Both the position numbers and the translations under genes were made by a program. A stretch of 26,290 bases of DNA from a virus, in the IMG/VR virus record IMGVR_UViG_3300033146_005658, positions 1 to 26,290 of that record, one strand, 5' to 3'. Shown piece after piece: positions 8,501-15,150 of this stretch (positions are counted from its first letter, which is position 1; the number at the start of each line of letters is the position of its first letter). The notes under the pieces are model-generated. The model worked only from the letters and a program-made list of their open reading frames with translations, was not told the DNA's origin and made no database searches.

Positions 8501-8906
8501 TTTCATTTAATAAAGTATTTTTAGTAAATTCATCAGAATTATTAATTAACCATTGCATAAATAATTTAGCTTCTGGTTCTCCTAATTGGCCTTGAATCTT
8601 TTCTGGTAATTTAAATTTTTTTGATTTGCCTTTGCCTTTTGTAAATATTGGATATTGAATGTTTTTAAATTTTTTAAAAAACATTCTTAAATAATTTAAT
8701 AAACTTATACTATCTAATTGATATATAACAGATATATCATTACATGTATCATTTAACATAGAACCTAATAAAGGATTACTATAACAATATGATTTTAATA
8801 AATAAGTATGAGGTAATGAAGATAATTCTTTAATTTCAATATCTGTTAATTTTTTCTCATTAAAAATTTTAGAATGAAATAATTTAATCTTATCAAAAAA
8901 CTGCAT
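5562..8906 (-). CDS. Family B DNA polymerase with proofreading exonuclease
   Basis: This 1114-aa replicative polymerase resembles T4 gp43. Exonuclease motifs: DIE at 295-297, NGDRFD at 383-388, YNVRDTE at 494-500. Polymerase motifs: A, DYDAASMYPS at 586-595; B, KISMNSFFG at 725-733; C, YADTDGT at 824-830 (catalytic D826 and D828; the usual Ser after the second Asp is Gly). All catalytic acids are present. It is about 200 residues longer than T4 polymerase (898 aa), mostly in a Lys-rich N-terminal part before exonuclease motif I. The C-terminus VDGFDFL resembles the RB69/T4 clamp-binding tail (FDMFDF) and is identical to the end of DpdA. It starts at ATG 8906 with AAAGGA upstream, is preceded by a class A promoter motif, and its stop is 57 nt before the queE start codon. 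Confidence 0.97.
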   Translation of the reverse strand: MQFFDKIKLFHSKIFNEKKLTDIEIKELSSLPHTYLLKSYCYSNPLLGSMLNDTCNDISVIYQLDSISLLNYLRMFFKKFKNIQYPIFTKGKGKSKKFKLPEKIQGQLGEPEAKLFMQWLINNSDEFTKNTLLNENELKELKKKTKELKKVKSNHIRKFQSNGNILSKHEIYSFTGLPKRYYDKNKYVLLDVQLYKYKEVKFIFRSLTNDKKYIVSVSANKFKYYYELDNCKVSTPILNVKNCVCKSGSLKGVNNLNNSNIYENDISLILKATADYYYNSINDSIDYNPKVFYYDIELNVEDEGSLNKMVAGKEINFLSAFYKDTYYSFCLYNKEVTIESEYKAKSGTYKLISKFYNNNESLMMQDFIKLILDLNPDIITAWNGDRFDFPYIVNRCKKLKYYKTNIHNLQCNTVYDLMTDNDKKEVIVEEKYNYITNVWTGIIITDLMQLYKNAQQNAKESWSLSFISNLELGEEYAKLKMPAADAPIEEWIRYNVRDTECMVEIDSKSQLHNFTYNMMKYAQCPWKDTYSSIGIIMGFLLSFAKENNIVLRSRISSSLFESTFLKELLGGYTQSSVGGLVDWITDYDAASMYPSLIRNFNIGPNSLRITISSEDAIRIMTNQFVESEIIEYIDRELDINIISNNEILFKRRNKIQIKDLLKLIQKNNYILTPSGGIFCSHDEEESIYYKILTRLNDIRVNVKSNMYDKLGNLIQSLYNKQWAVKISMNSFFGVFGFKSFLFFSNTLGNSITMSGRLFIKVIMQTTNTLLLENTKYWYDTDENKKKELTNQIIKLSNHPQFITDQFKTIDIKKQDDMNLRYCIYADTDGTAITYPDFFNIDDSDEKQMSDIEYMIDLTNTYIKNIVNNIYSYFNIKPDSIHKYMKFKEEWIAQKGLFYKNKRKRYALHVVKEGGKLKDEFIYRGIEIRRSDYPQIVRDKLNYLLTRILTVKKFNVSDTFDDIYTIENEFINFINERNKIIGKPISFTKELCEYKNRPQNIDAMLLWNHIYNKQIFKPASKGYLFYIDNIDETKLPKDVQDLIIQFKLSGDNYFKEFRCNSIAVPESVDILPEWIIIDKKKTLDFLWNERYTNILEPILDDHFQVNVEVDGFDFL

Positions 8907-8938
8907 AATTTAAAATTCCTTTTATTATAAATTTGTTA

Positions 8939-8962
8939 TTATTTTTTCTTAATTAACTTGAA
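8939..8962 (-). promoter_or_regulatory. Class A promoter motif before the DNA polymerase gene
   Basis: The minus strand carries TTAATTAAGAAAAAATAA preceded by TTCAAG, matching the queE upstream element at 22 of 24 positions. It lies directly beyond the 8978-9017 terminator and 32 nt before the polymerase ATG, the expected place for a fresh promoter. Confidence 0.5.
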
Positions 8963-8977
8963 ATTTTATACCGTTAA

Positions 8978-9017
8978 AAAATAGCCTATTTATATTCAAA
9001 ACTAAATAGGCTATTTT
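8978..9017 (-). terminator. Rho-independent terminator of the leader-protein operon
   Basis: Perfect 15-bp arms AAAATAGCCTATTTA (8978-8992) and TAAATAGGCTATTTT (9003-9017) enclose a 10-nt loop. Read leftward, the stem runs into six T. It ends the operon 13338-9045 and separates it from the polymerase promoter. Flanking A/T tracts make it potentially bidirectional. Confidence 0.85.
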
Positions 9018-9044
9018 AAAAAATAAAACTAATCTATTTTAATA

Positions 9045-10022
9045 TTATTTTTCTTTTAATATATCACTATTTTTTAATAAATTTTCTAATTCAAATGAAT
9101 TAAAAGAATAATGTAAGCAATAAATACCAATAACTAAAAATAAGATACTAACACCAGTATCAAATTTATGTTTTATTATAGTACTGATTGCAGATTTAAA
9201 TACTAAAGCTATAAAAGCAACTAACCATTGTATACCAGAAAGTCCTGATAATTTTGAATGAACATCTTTGATTAATTGTGGTATATATATTAGTAAAAAT
9301 ATCATAGCAGATAAAAATAAAAATATTAATCCTATGACTAAAAATTCTTGTGAATAAATATCTAATATTTCATTTTTAGCAAGTCCTATTTGATATTCTT
9401 TACTATATTTATCACCTGCTTCAAATCTGGAATCTTCCAATTTTCTATTCATATCTGTAAGTTTATTTACTAATTTATTAACATTATTCCATCTATTTTT
9501 TAACATATTTTGTTGCTTTTTTAATTTTTTAATTTCAGCATCTTCTTTTCCATGTTTTATAACTAATAAATCATCTATCTTTTTTTCAATTTCCCATTTA
9601 GAAGAATTTAATGCTTTTTTCATACTTTTTAAATTTACAATTGAATGAGTGAGCTTTAACTCTCTTAATAACCGACCTGTTGTTTCCCATCTCCAAGGAA
9701 ATCTTTCATTACTAAAAACATGATATATAGATTTTATATCACCATTAGAATCAGCAAGTTTAGTTATAAACTGTTTTACTAAATTTTGTTGTTCAGAATC
9801 TTTCGGTAATAATTTTTTACTTATTTTTTTAATATCAATTACATTACTCCAAATCTTTAACCATTTCACTTCAAAATTTTTAATATCTTCTTGATAAGTA
9901 CTCGGTGTTTCTACTTCATAATCTTGAAAAAAATCTGGATCTTCATCTTTAGCTTCTAATAAAATAATATCTAATTGTTCTTTGATATTTTTTAGTTTCT
10001 TTCTAAATATTTCTTTATTCAT
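9045..10022 (-). CDS. Leader-bearing membrane protein, last gene of the four-gene operon
   Basis: The 325-aa product begins with the shared leader (NIKEQLDIILLEA, residues 12-24), with a T4-like prohead-protease site L-L-E|A after residue 23. A hydrophilic, largely helical middle follows, with a likely coiled coil at about 145-200. The C-terminal third is TM1 at about 227-246, an amphipathic or hydrophobic helix at about 264-283, and TM2 at about 290-306. ATG 10022 has GGAG upstream and follows the previous gene by 13 nt. Operon membership and leader say it works with its three upstream neighbours. No enzyme motif was recognised. The inference is a protein packaged in the capsid and later inserted in the host membrane; it could instead be a superinfection-exclusion or lysis-associated membrane protein. 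Confidence 0.87.
   Translation of the reverse strand: MNKEIFRKKLKNIKEQLDIILLEAKDEDPDFFQDYEVETPSTYQEDIKNFEVKWLKIWSNVIDIKKISKKLLPKDSEQQNLVKQFITKLADSNGDIKSIYHVFSNERFPWRWETTGRLLRELKLTHSIVNLKSMKKALNSSKWEIEKKIDDLLVIKHGKEDAEIKKLKKQQNMLKNRWNNVNKLVNKLTDMNRKLEDSRFEAGDKYSKEYQIGLAKNEILDIYSQEFLVIGLIFLFLSAMIFLLIYIPQLIKDVHSKLSGLSGIQWLVAFIALVFKSAISTIIKHKFDTGVSILFLVIGIYCLHYSFNSFELENLLKNSDILKEK
9952..9980 (-). repeat. Leader-coding DNA repeat, copy 1
   Basis: This 29-nt stretch coding EQLDIILLEA is identical to 11507-11535 and differs at two positions from 12394-12422. Near-identity at the DNA level, against unrelated sequence after the leader, suggests the leader was duplicated or swapped as a module. Confidence 0.85.
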
Positions 10023-10035
10023 TTTAGAAATCTCC

Positions 10036-11577
10036 TTATTTATATATTAAACTATTTATATATTTTTTATCTATTAAATCATATTGTAAAAATAAACCTA
10101 CTGTTACACATAAAAAAGATAAAAAACTAAAACTTAAAAAAATAAACTTACTTACACTATTATAATTAGATACAAATTCAGCAATAGCAGTAAATGGTGT
10201 AAATATAATAGTCATAAAATTATTCAAAGCAGAGCTAATATTACCAGAAGTAATATCTGAAACAAATTTGGTAACATTAGATTTAAGATCAGACCATACT
10301 TGAGTTAATACTTCTGTAAATTTATTTGGATCAGAAAATATCATATATCCAAAAGAACCTACTAAAGCTAATAAAGCCATAACACCTGATAAAATATACC
10401 AATTTGTTTCATCAGTAATTTTCTTTAATAGTTTTTTAATCATATCTTTCATCTTATTAACTATATTATTAAATCTATCTAATCTTGTATTATTACCTTT
10501 AATACGATTATCTAACTCATCACTTGTTTTTTTCATAACACTAACAAATTTAGTTTGTAAATTTTTAATGTCATTTGATACTTTTTTAATTTGCTTACTA
10601 TTATTTTTAGATTTATCATTGACTAATTTTTTAAGAGTATTAATTTTAGTATTTAATTGTTTTTTAATAGTTCTACTTTCATTAACTATTACATGATTAA
10701 TTTTAATAGTTGACGATTTAGCATTATCAATAATATTTTTATTAATTTTATATCCATTAGAAACTATTGCTGCCGAAATTATTGCATGATTATTATCAAT
10801 TTCTCTATTTAAATTATCAATTTTATTAGAAACATTTCTATTTAAATTATCAATAGATGCATCTATAATATCCATTTGTTTACTTAATCTATCAGCTGCA
10901 TTATTAACAAGTTTCTTATTAGCTTCATCACTTTTAACTATTCTAGTAAATATTTCTTTTTTACTATTTACTACAGTATTAGTTAATGTAATTCCTTGAT
11001 TATTAATAGTTTGAACTATGATAGATGTTCCATCAGATAATTTCTTTTTTATATCATTAACTACATTAACATCACCAGATATAAATTTTATATTATTTTG
11101 TAAATTTTTAATTTTACTATCTAATTTTTTTATTGCTACTTGTTGTTTTTTTATTGCTCTTTTTTTATCTGCTATTCTTATTTTTTGAATACCAACTTGT
11201 TTAAGAACTTTTGATGAATCTTCTGGTGCACTTTTTTGAATTTCAGTGATAAAAGTAGAACTAGTATCTTTTACTACATCTAATGCTTCATTAGCAGCTT
11301 TTTTAACTTTATCAGCTTTATCTCCAACATATTTAATACCTTGATCTATTTTTTTCTTTGTTATATCAACAGCTTTATCTGCATTATCAGCTGCCTTAAA
11401 ACTAGTTTTTTTAACTTTATTTCCTACACTTTCAGCCTTATTAAATAACCAACCAACTTTTTGTTTAAACCAACCAGATTGCTTAGCAGAAGAAATATTA
11501 GTATCTGCTTCTAATAAAATAATATCTAATTGTTCTTTTATGTCATTAAGTTTTTTCTTAAGTAAATGTTTTTGCAT
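10036..11577 (-). CDS. Leader-bearing, coiled-coil-rich membrane protein
   Basis: This is the longest of the leader family, at 513 aa. The leader (HLLKKKLNDIKEQLDIILLEA, with E23|A24) is followed by Lys/Ala-rich amphipathic repeats at about 50-115 and then long helical segments to about 385, with many Asn and Lys, consistent with coiled coils. The C-terminus has TM1 at about 393-414, a hydrophobic segment at about 452-470 and TM2 at about 477-497, the same order as its relatives. GGAG precedes ATG 11577. It sits third in the operon, 23 nt after the 11601 gene and 13 nt before the 9045 gene. No catalytic motif was seen. A long rod ending in a membrane hairpin would suit a periplasm-spanning or ejected structural protein; this is inference. 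Confidence 0.87.
   Translation of the reverse strand: MQKHLLKKKLNDIKEQLDIILLEADTNISSAKQSGWFKQKVGWLFNKAESVGNKVKKTSFKAADNADKAVDITKKKIDQGIKYVGDKADKVKKAANEALDVVKDTSSTFITEIQKSAPEDSSKVLKQVGIQKIRIADKKRAIKKQQVAIKKLDSKIKNLQNNIKFISGDVNVVNDIKKKLSDGTSIIVQTINNQGITLTNTVVNSKKEIFTRIVKSDEANKKLVNNAADRLSKQMDIIDASIDNLNRNVSNKIDNLNREIDNNHAIISAAIVSNGYKINKNIIDNAKSSTIKINHVIVNESRTIKKQLNTKINTLKKLVNDKSKNNSKQIKKVSNDIKNLQTKFVSVMKKTSDELDNRIKGNNTRLDRFNNIVNKMKDMIKKLLKKITDETNWYILSGVMALLALVGSFGYMIFSDPNKFTEVLTQVWSDLKSNVTKFVSDITSGNISSALNNFMTIIFTPFTAIAEFVSNYNSVSKFIFLSFSFLSFLCVTVGLFLQYDLIDKKYINSLIYK
11507..11535 (-). repeat. Leader-coding DNA repeat, copy 2
   Basis: Identical over 29 nt to 9952-9980; codes EQLDIILLEA at the N-terminus of the 10036-11577 product. 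Confidence 0.85.
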
Positions 11578-11600
11578 TTATAAAATCTCCTTATAAATTT

Positions 11601-12464
11601 TTATTCTATATAATCCCATATAGATGTTTTAGAATTAAATTGATTAACTAATTTTCTATTGATATCTTCTTCTACATTAAATTTTTCATTATATAATATA
11701 TTAAATGTTCTAGTTAATATAAACATACCACCAACTACTAATGCAATAGCAATTATAAAAAGTGGATCGGTTATTTTATCATAAATAGTTCCACCAATGA
11801 TTTTAGCAATTAATTTAATAGCACCAATAATTTTCTCAGTAAAAGTTCCACTTTTTAATTTTTTAAATTCATCTTGATATTTAGCTGCTTGATTATAAAA
11901 AGAAATTGAAACAGATATTACAATAAACATATATCCTAAAAAAATTAATAATAGCATTGTTTGAGAAATCAATGTCATTTTATCTTCTATTTCTTTAGTA
12001 GATTCAGCTATTTTTTTATTTCTATTTTGATAAAATTTCTTTCTTGCTTCTACTAATTTTTTATGTATTGATTCAAGATTTTTTGTAGTTATATATTGCT
12101 GCTCTACACTCTTAGAAGTTTTAGGTGATTTTTTCATTTGTTTTTCACAAAGATCAATCATACCATCTATAGTAAATATTCTACTAAATATTGGAGTAAT
12201 ATGTTTTTTAGCTTTTGATTTTAATTCTTGATCAACTAAAGCACCACTAAATTTACCAGTTGCTAAAAAATTTACAATTTTAGTTTTAAGCATATTAAAA
12301 TCATCTGCTATATAATTTTTCATTTGATCCCAAGATTTTAAAGTAATAATTTGATCTGGTTTAATTTCACTTGGTTTAACTTCACCTTCTTTAGCTTCCA
12401 TTAAAATAATATCTAATTGTTCCTTAATATTGTTAAGTTTCTTTTTAAGTAAATGTTTTTTCAT
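11601..12464 (-). CDS. Leader-bearing membrane protein
   Basis: The 287-aa product starts MKKHLLKKKLNNIKEQLDII, continues LMEA (site after E23), and has a charged helical middle to about 165. Its C-terminus shows TM1 at about 169-190, an Ile/Lys amphipathic helix at about 210-226 and TM2 at about 234-252, then a short charged tail. GGAG lies upstream of ATG 12464. It is second in the operon, 31 nt after the 12496 gene. Outside the leader and the TM plan it shares little obvious sequence with its neighbours, so the family looks modular: constant leader, variable middle, hydrophobic hairpin end. No known domain was recognised. Confidence 0.87.
   Translation of the reverse strand: MKKHLLKKKLNNIKEQLDIILMEAKEGEVKPSEIKPDQIITLKSWDQMKNYIADDFNMLKTKIVNFLATGKFSGALVDQELKSKAKKHITPIFSRIFTIDGMIDLCEKQMKKSPKTSKSVEQQYITTKNLESIHKKLVEARKKFYQNRNKKIAESTKEIEDKMTLISQTMLLLIFLGYMFIVISVSISFYNQAAKYQDEFKKLKSGTFTEKIIGAIKLIAKIIGGTIYDKITDPLFIIAIALVVGGMFILTRTFNILYNEKFNVEEDINRKLVNQFNSKTSIWDYIE
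12394..12422 (-). repeat. Leader-coding DNA repeat, copy 3
   Basis: 29 nt matching copies 1 and 2 at 27 positions; codes EQLDIILMEA of the 11601-12464 product. Confidence 0.8.
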
Positions 12465-12495
12465 TTTTATAACTTCTCCTTTTATTTTTATAAAT

Positions 12496-13338
12496 TTATA
12501 CTTTATAATTAATTATTTCTTGTGGTAAATATGCTGCAATAAACATAACTATACCAATACCAAATAATGCTAATGCAAATCCACCAATAGGATCTTGAGA
12601 TAAAGTTTGTAAGAAAGAAGTAATTGGTGAAAATAATAAATAAACAATATTACCAAATAGTTTACCAAGTTCAGCAAAAAATGTTTTTATAGCATTCATA
12701 GGATTACCACCAAGAAGATCTTTTAAAACTCTAATAAAAGAAGTTATAGATTTCTGCAATGAATCTATTACTCCTTGAAAAGCCATTCCAAGTACCTTAG
12801 CAAAATTAGTTATAACTTTAGTTAAAGTGCCTCTTAATAACATAACTATTAATGAGATAACAGCTAAAAATAATCCAGAATATTTAAAAAAATCATCTTG
12901 TGGATTTTTCATAATACTTTTTACTTTATCAAATATACCATTTAGTTTATTAATTTTTTTCTTTACTGCTTCTTTATCAGTTGGCTTTTCTAAATTTTTA
13001 ATATCGCTACTCAGATAACCAGTAACCTTAATAAATAATGGTTCTATTTTTTTTAAAATATATTCATATAATTTATCTATTTTATTATAAAATTTAGACA
13101 ATAATTTTTTAGCTTGATTTATTAATTCGTCTTTATTTTTAAAAAACCAATCAAAATTTTTAGATTTGCTCATTTCAATTATACCATCTGAAATTTTATT
13201 ATAAACAGATGATATCATAGAATGTAATATAGAAGTATCTACATCTTTTTTATCTTCTGCTTTAGTTTCTACTTCTAATAAAATAGAATTAATTTTTTCT
13301 TTAATATTAATAACTTTGTTTTTTAGTATTAAATTCAA
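12496..13338 (-). CDS. Leader-bearing membrane protein, first gene of the operon
   Basis: The 280-aa product starts with a divergent leader (KVINIKEKINSILLEV, E22|V23). The start codon is TTG at 13338, with AAAGGAG 10 nt upstream and no in-frame ATG that keeps the leader. The middle is helical and charged. TM1 lies at about 152-168, a long amphipathic stretch covers about 172-240, and TM2 lies at about 251-271. A class B promoter motif lies 38 nt upstream, in the short gap after the 13391 gene, so the four-gene operon appears to start here and to end at the 8978-9017 terminator. The function is unknown; a capsid-packaged, membrane-inserting role is inferred from the leader and hydrophobic hairpin. 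Confidence 0.87.
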   Translation of the reverse strand: MNLILKNKVINIKEKINSILLEVETKAEDKKDVDTSILHSMISSVYNKISDGIIEMSKSKNFDWFFKNKDELINQAKKLLSKFYNKIDKLYEYILKKIEPLFIKVTGYLSSDIKNLEKPTDKEAVKKKINKLNGIFDKVKSIMKNPQDDFFKYSGLFLAVISLIVMLLRGTLTKVITNFAKVLGMAFQGVIDSLQKSITSFIRVLKDLLGGNPMNAIKTFFAELGKLFGNIVYLLFSPITSFLQTLSQDPIGGFALALFGIGIVMFIAAYLPQEIINYKV

Positions 13339-13359
13339 TTTTAAAATGCTCCTTTATAA

Positions 13360-13376
13360 ATTATATTTTTTTGTTC
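13360..13376 (-). promoter_or_regulatory. Class B promoter motif for the leader-protein operon
   Basis: The minus strand reads GAACAAAAAAATATAAT, almost the same as the element at 20758-20773, and lies 38 nt before the TTG start at 13338. It sits in the 52-nt gap after the previous gene. Confidence 0.5.
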
Positions 13377-13390
13377 TTTCCATTTATTAA

Positions 13391-14653
13391 CTATTGATAA
13401 ATAAAGATATCCCAATAAGTATCTTTATCTACATCAATTTTAACAATAATATTTTCACCAGCTAAATCTAATTCATATGTATTACCATATATTAATTCAC
13501 CAATTTTTCTATGACCTACTATAATTTTATCAGGATCATCAACTACTTCTCCATCTAAATTAATAGTATGATTATCAACTGATAATACATCATTTGGAAA
13601 TTGATATGCTAATGCTTTTTTAAATTCAAAAGTTGAATTATCACATATTCTTAAAGCTTGAGCTGGTATATGTAAATATGGTTGAGTTTGCTTTGGAATA
13701 TATTTTGGTTGTTCAGGTCCCTTAACATTCTCAGGCCATATATCATTATTATTTTCAGGTTCATAAGTTTCTGTATTATCAGGATCATCTGGGGGAATTT
13801 CTATTTGATAATCTTTAGAACTAGTAGCAATATCAGTATCAAATGTTATTTTAATATTTTCCATTTTTTCTGCATTTCTTATTACAATATAAGTTGGTAA
13901 ATCAACATCATATTCCATAGTTAATTGTAATTTATAATTAGCTATATCATCACCACCATAAACAACACTAGCATCTGATAATGATGTTAGCCATATTTGG
14001 GGACTCATTTTTAATGGTAAAAAATATTTATCTTGATTTAATACTTTTATTAATTCATTTCTTAAACCAGTATTAGACCAATCATATTGAAATCCTTGAT
14101 ATGCTGTTTCAATAATGTCTGCAGGTATTATGATATTAGTATCTATATGATCAATCCTAACTCTTCTATTATTACCACCATGAAACCACATTTGTAACAT
14201 TACTTTATGATCGATATATTCATAAACACTTTCTAACCAAATTATCATTTCTAAGTTACCTTTAAATTTTGTCCTTATAATCGAATAAGCAAAATACTCA
14301 TCTTCATATTCATAAGGTCTTATAAAAGCATTAACTCCTGGTACACCAATTTGTCTAAATCTCCAAAGATGTAAAAAATTAGGATCTGGTAATATATCTC
14401 CTAATGGATTAAATGATATTGCTGGTAATGGTATAGCATCTACTAATTCACCTGAACCACTTGTATTAGCATCACATGCATATTGCTTTAATTCCTCAAT
14501 AGCTTTATCATGTGTTGACATAGTTTTATATTTAAAATCAGTAAAATAATCTTGTATAAACCAATTAAAAATACCTTGATAAACCGTCATTAAGCCATTG
14601 TTTATATAGAATAATCTTTCATCATTAATATGTGGTTTTACTATATCTACCAT
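13391..14653 (-). CDS. Probable virion structural protein (neck/tail region), unknown family
   Basis: The 420-aa product has no membrane segment and is rich in Asp, Tyr, Trp and Pro, as beta-rich virion proteins often are. It has an N-terminal domain to about 270 with segments such as MLQMWFHGGNNRRVRIDHID, a Pro/Asp/Glu/Asn-rich linker at about 287-325, and a C-terminal beta-type domain ending DIFIYQ. I do not recognise the family. ATG 14653 overlaps the stop of the small upstream ORF (TAAAATG); the best ribosome site, GGGAG, is about 19 nt away, so translation is probably coupled to that ORF. It is likely transcribed from the class B motif at 14788-14810, which argues for late expression with the structural genes. 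Confidence 0.85.
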   Translation of the reverse strand: MVDIVKPHINDERLFYINNGLMTVYQGIFNWFIQDYFTDFKYKTMSTHDKAIEELKQYACDANTSGSGELVDAIPLPAISFNPLGDILPDPNFLHLWRFRQIGVPGVNAFIRPYEYEDEYFAYSIIRTKFKGNLEMIIWLESVYEYIDHKVMLQMWFHGGNNRRVRIDHIDTNIIIPADIIETAYQGFQYDWSNTGLRNELIKVLNQDKYFLPLKMSPQIWLTSLSDASVVYGGDDIANYKLQLTMEYDVDLPTYIVIRNAEKMENIKITFDTDIATSSKDYQIEIPPDDPDNTETYEPENNNDIWPENVKGPEQPKYIPKQTQPYLHIPAQALRICDNSTFEFKKALAYQFPNDVLSVDNHTINLDGEVVDDPDKIIVGHRKIGELIYGNTYELDLAGENIIVKIDVDKDTYWDIFIYQ

Positions 14654-14654
14654 T

Positions 14655-14762
14655 TTAGTATTTTTTAATAAACTCCCAAATAAAAATTTTACTATCTATA
14701 AGATTCAAATCTAATAAGATAATATTATTATTAAGTTTCTTTAATAATAGTTTATTTTTCAT
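14655..14762 (-). CDS. Small leader-like ORF (35 aa), possible leader remnant or coupling peptide
   Basis: ATG 14762 follows AAGGAG by 12 nt and opens a 35-residue frame starting MKNKLLLKKLNN and then continuing LLDLNLID. This resembles the leader MKKHLLKKKLNNIKEQLDII of the downstream operon, also at DNA level (TTAAAGAAACTTAATAATA against TTAAAAAGAAACTTAACAATA). It has no LLEA site and no membrane domain. Its stop overlaps the start of the 13391-14653 gene, so translating it may feed ribosomes to that gene. It may be the remnant of a sixth family member. Whether a stable peptide is made is unknown. Confidence 0.5.
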   Translation of the reverse strand: MKNKLLLKKLNNNIILLDLNLIDSKIFIWEFIKKY

Positions 14763-14787
14763 GTTATACCATTTCTCCTTATTATAT

Positions 14788-14810
14788 ATTATATCATATT
14801 TTTGTTCCAC
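14788..14810 (-). promoter_or_regulatory. Class B promoter motif before the 14655/13391 unit
   Basis: The minus strand reads GTGGAACAAAAATATGATATAAT, with GAAC 45 nt before the ATG at 14762. It overlaps the stop codon of the upstream gene by three bases. A second TATAAT farther on would also fit a host-type -10 box 17 nt after TGGAAC. Confidence 0.5.
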
Positions 14811-15088
14811 TAAAATGACCAAGTCTTATTTATATATGCCATAATATCAGGATCCCAATGTGTATATTCAGTAGCAACACCTATACCAGCAGACCAATTA
14901 TGACCAAGATCTTTACTAATTCCTATTCCTACTTGTGTTTTAGTAGCTTCAATATCCATATTAGTTTTTGATTTATCCCATCTATGAACTGTAACTCCAT
15001 AAGATTTTTCAATACCGTGTTCTGAAGTATACATCCATCCTTGTTTCCCTTTTAAGAGTAAAAAAAGGGCTACCAAAGAAGACCACAT
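14810..15088 (-). CDS. Short beta-rich ORF, possibly the -1 frameshift extension of the holin
   Basis: From ATG 15088 the frame gives 92 residues: a hydrophobic start (SSLVALFLLL), then amphipathic beta-type sequence with many Gly, Trp and His, ending KTWSF. A terminal Phe after an alternating strand resembles outer-membrane beta-barrel proteins. No ribosome site precedes this ATG. The same frame is open upstream to 15181, through protein-like sequence (SWQEIAPEIKQIIYKKLGY) that overlaps the holin gene up to its A9 run, and holds no ATG, GTG or TTG there. It may therefore be made as a -1 frameshift fusion with the holin (153 + 123 residues, 276 aa), or it is a gene with an unusual start. The function is unknown. 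Confidence 0.5.
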   Translation of the reverse strand: MWSSLVALFLLLKGKQGWMYTSEHGIEKSYGVTVHRWDKSKTNMDIEATKTQVGIGISKDLGHNWSAGIGVATEYTHWDPDIMAYINKTWSF

Positions 15089-15150
15089 TTTAGAATCTGA
15101 TCTTAATTGATAACCCAGTTTTTTATATATTATTTGTTTAATTTCTGGCG

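Noticed and set aside
9952-12422. Three 29-nt copies as a dispersed CRISPR-like or mobile repeat
   Set aside because: Each copy is at the same codons of a protein leader; protein-level conservation explains them.
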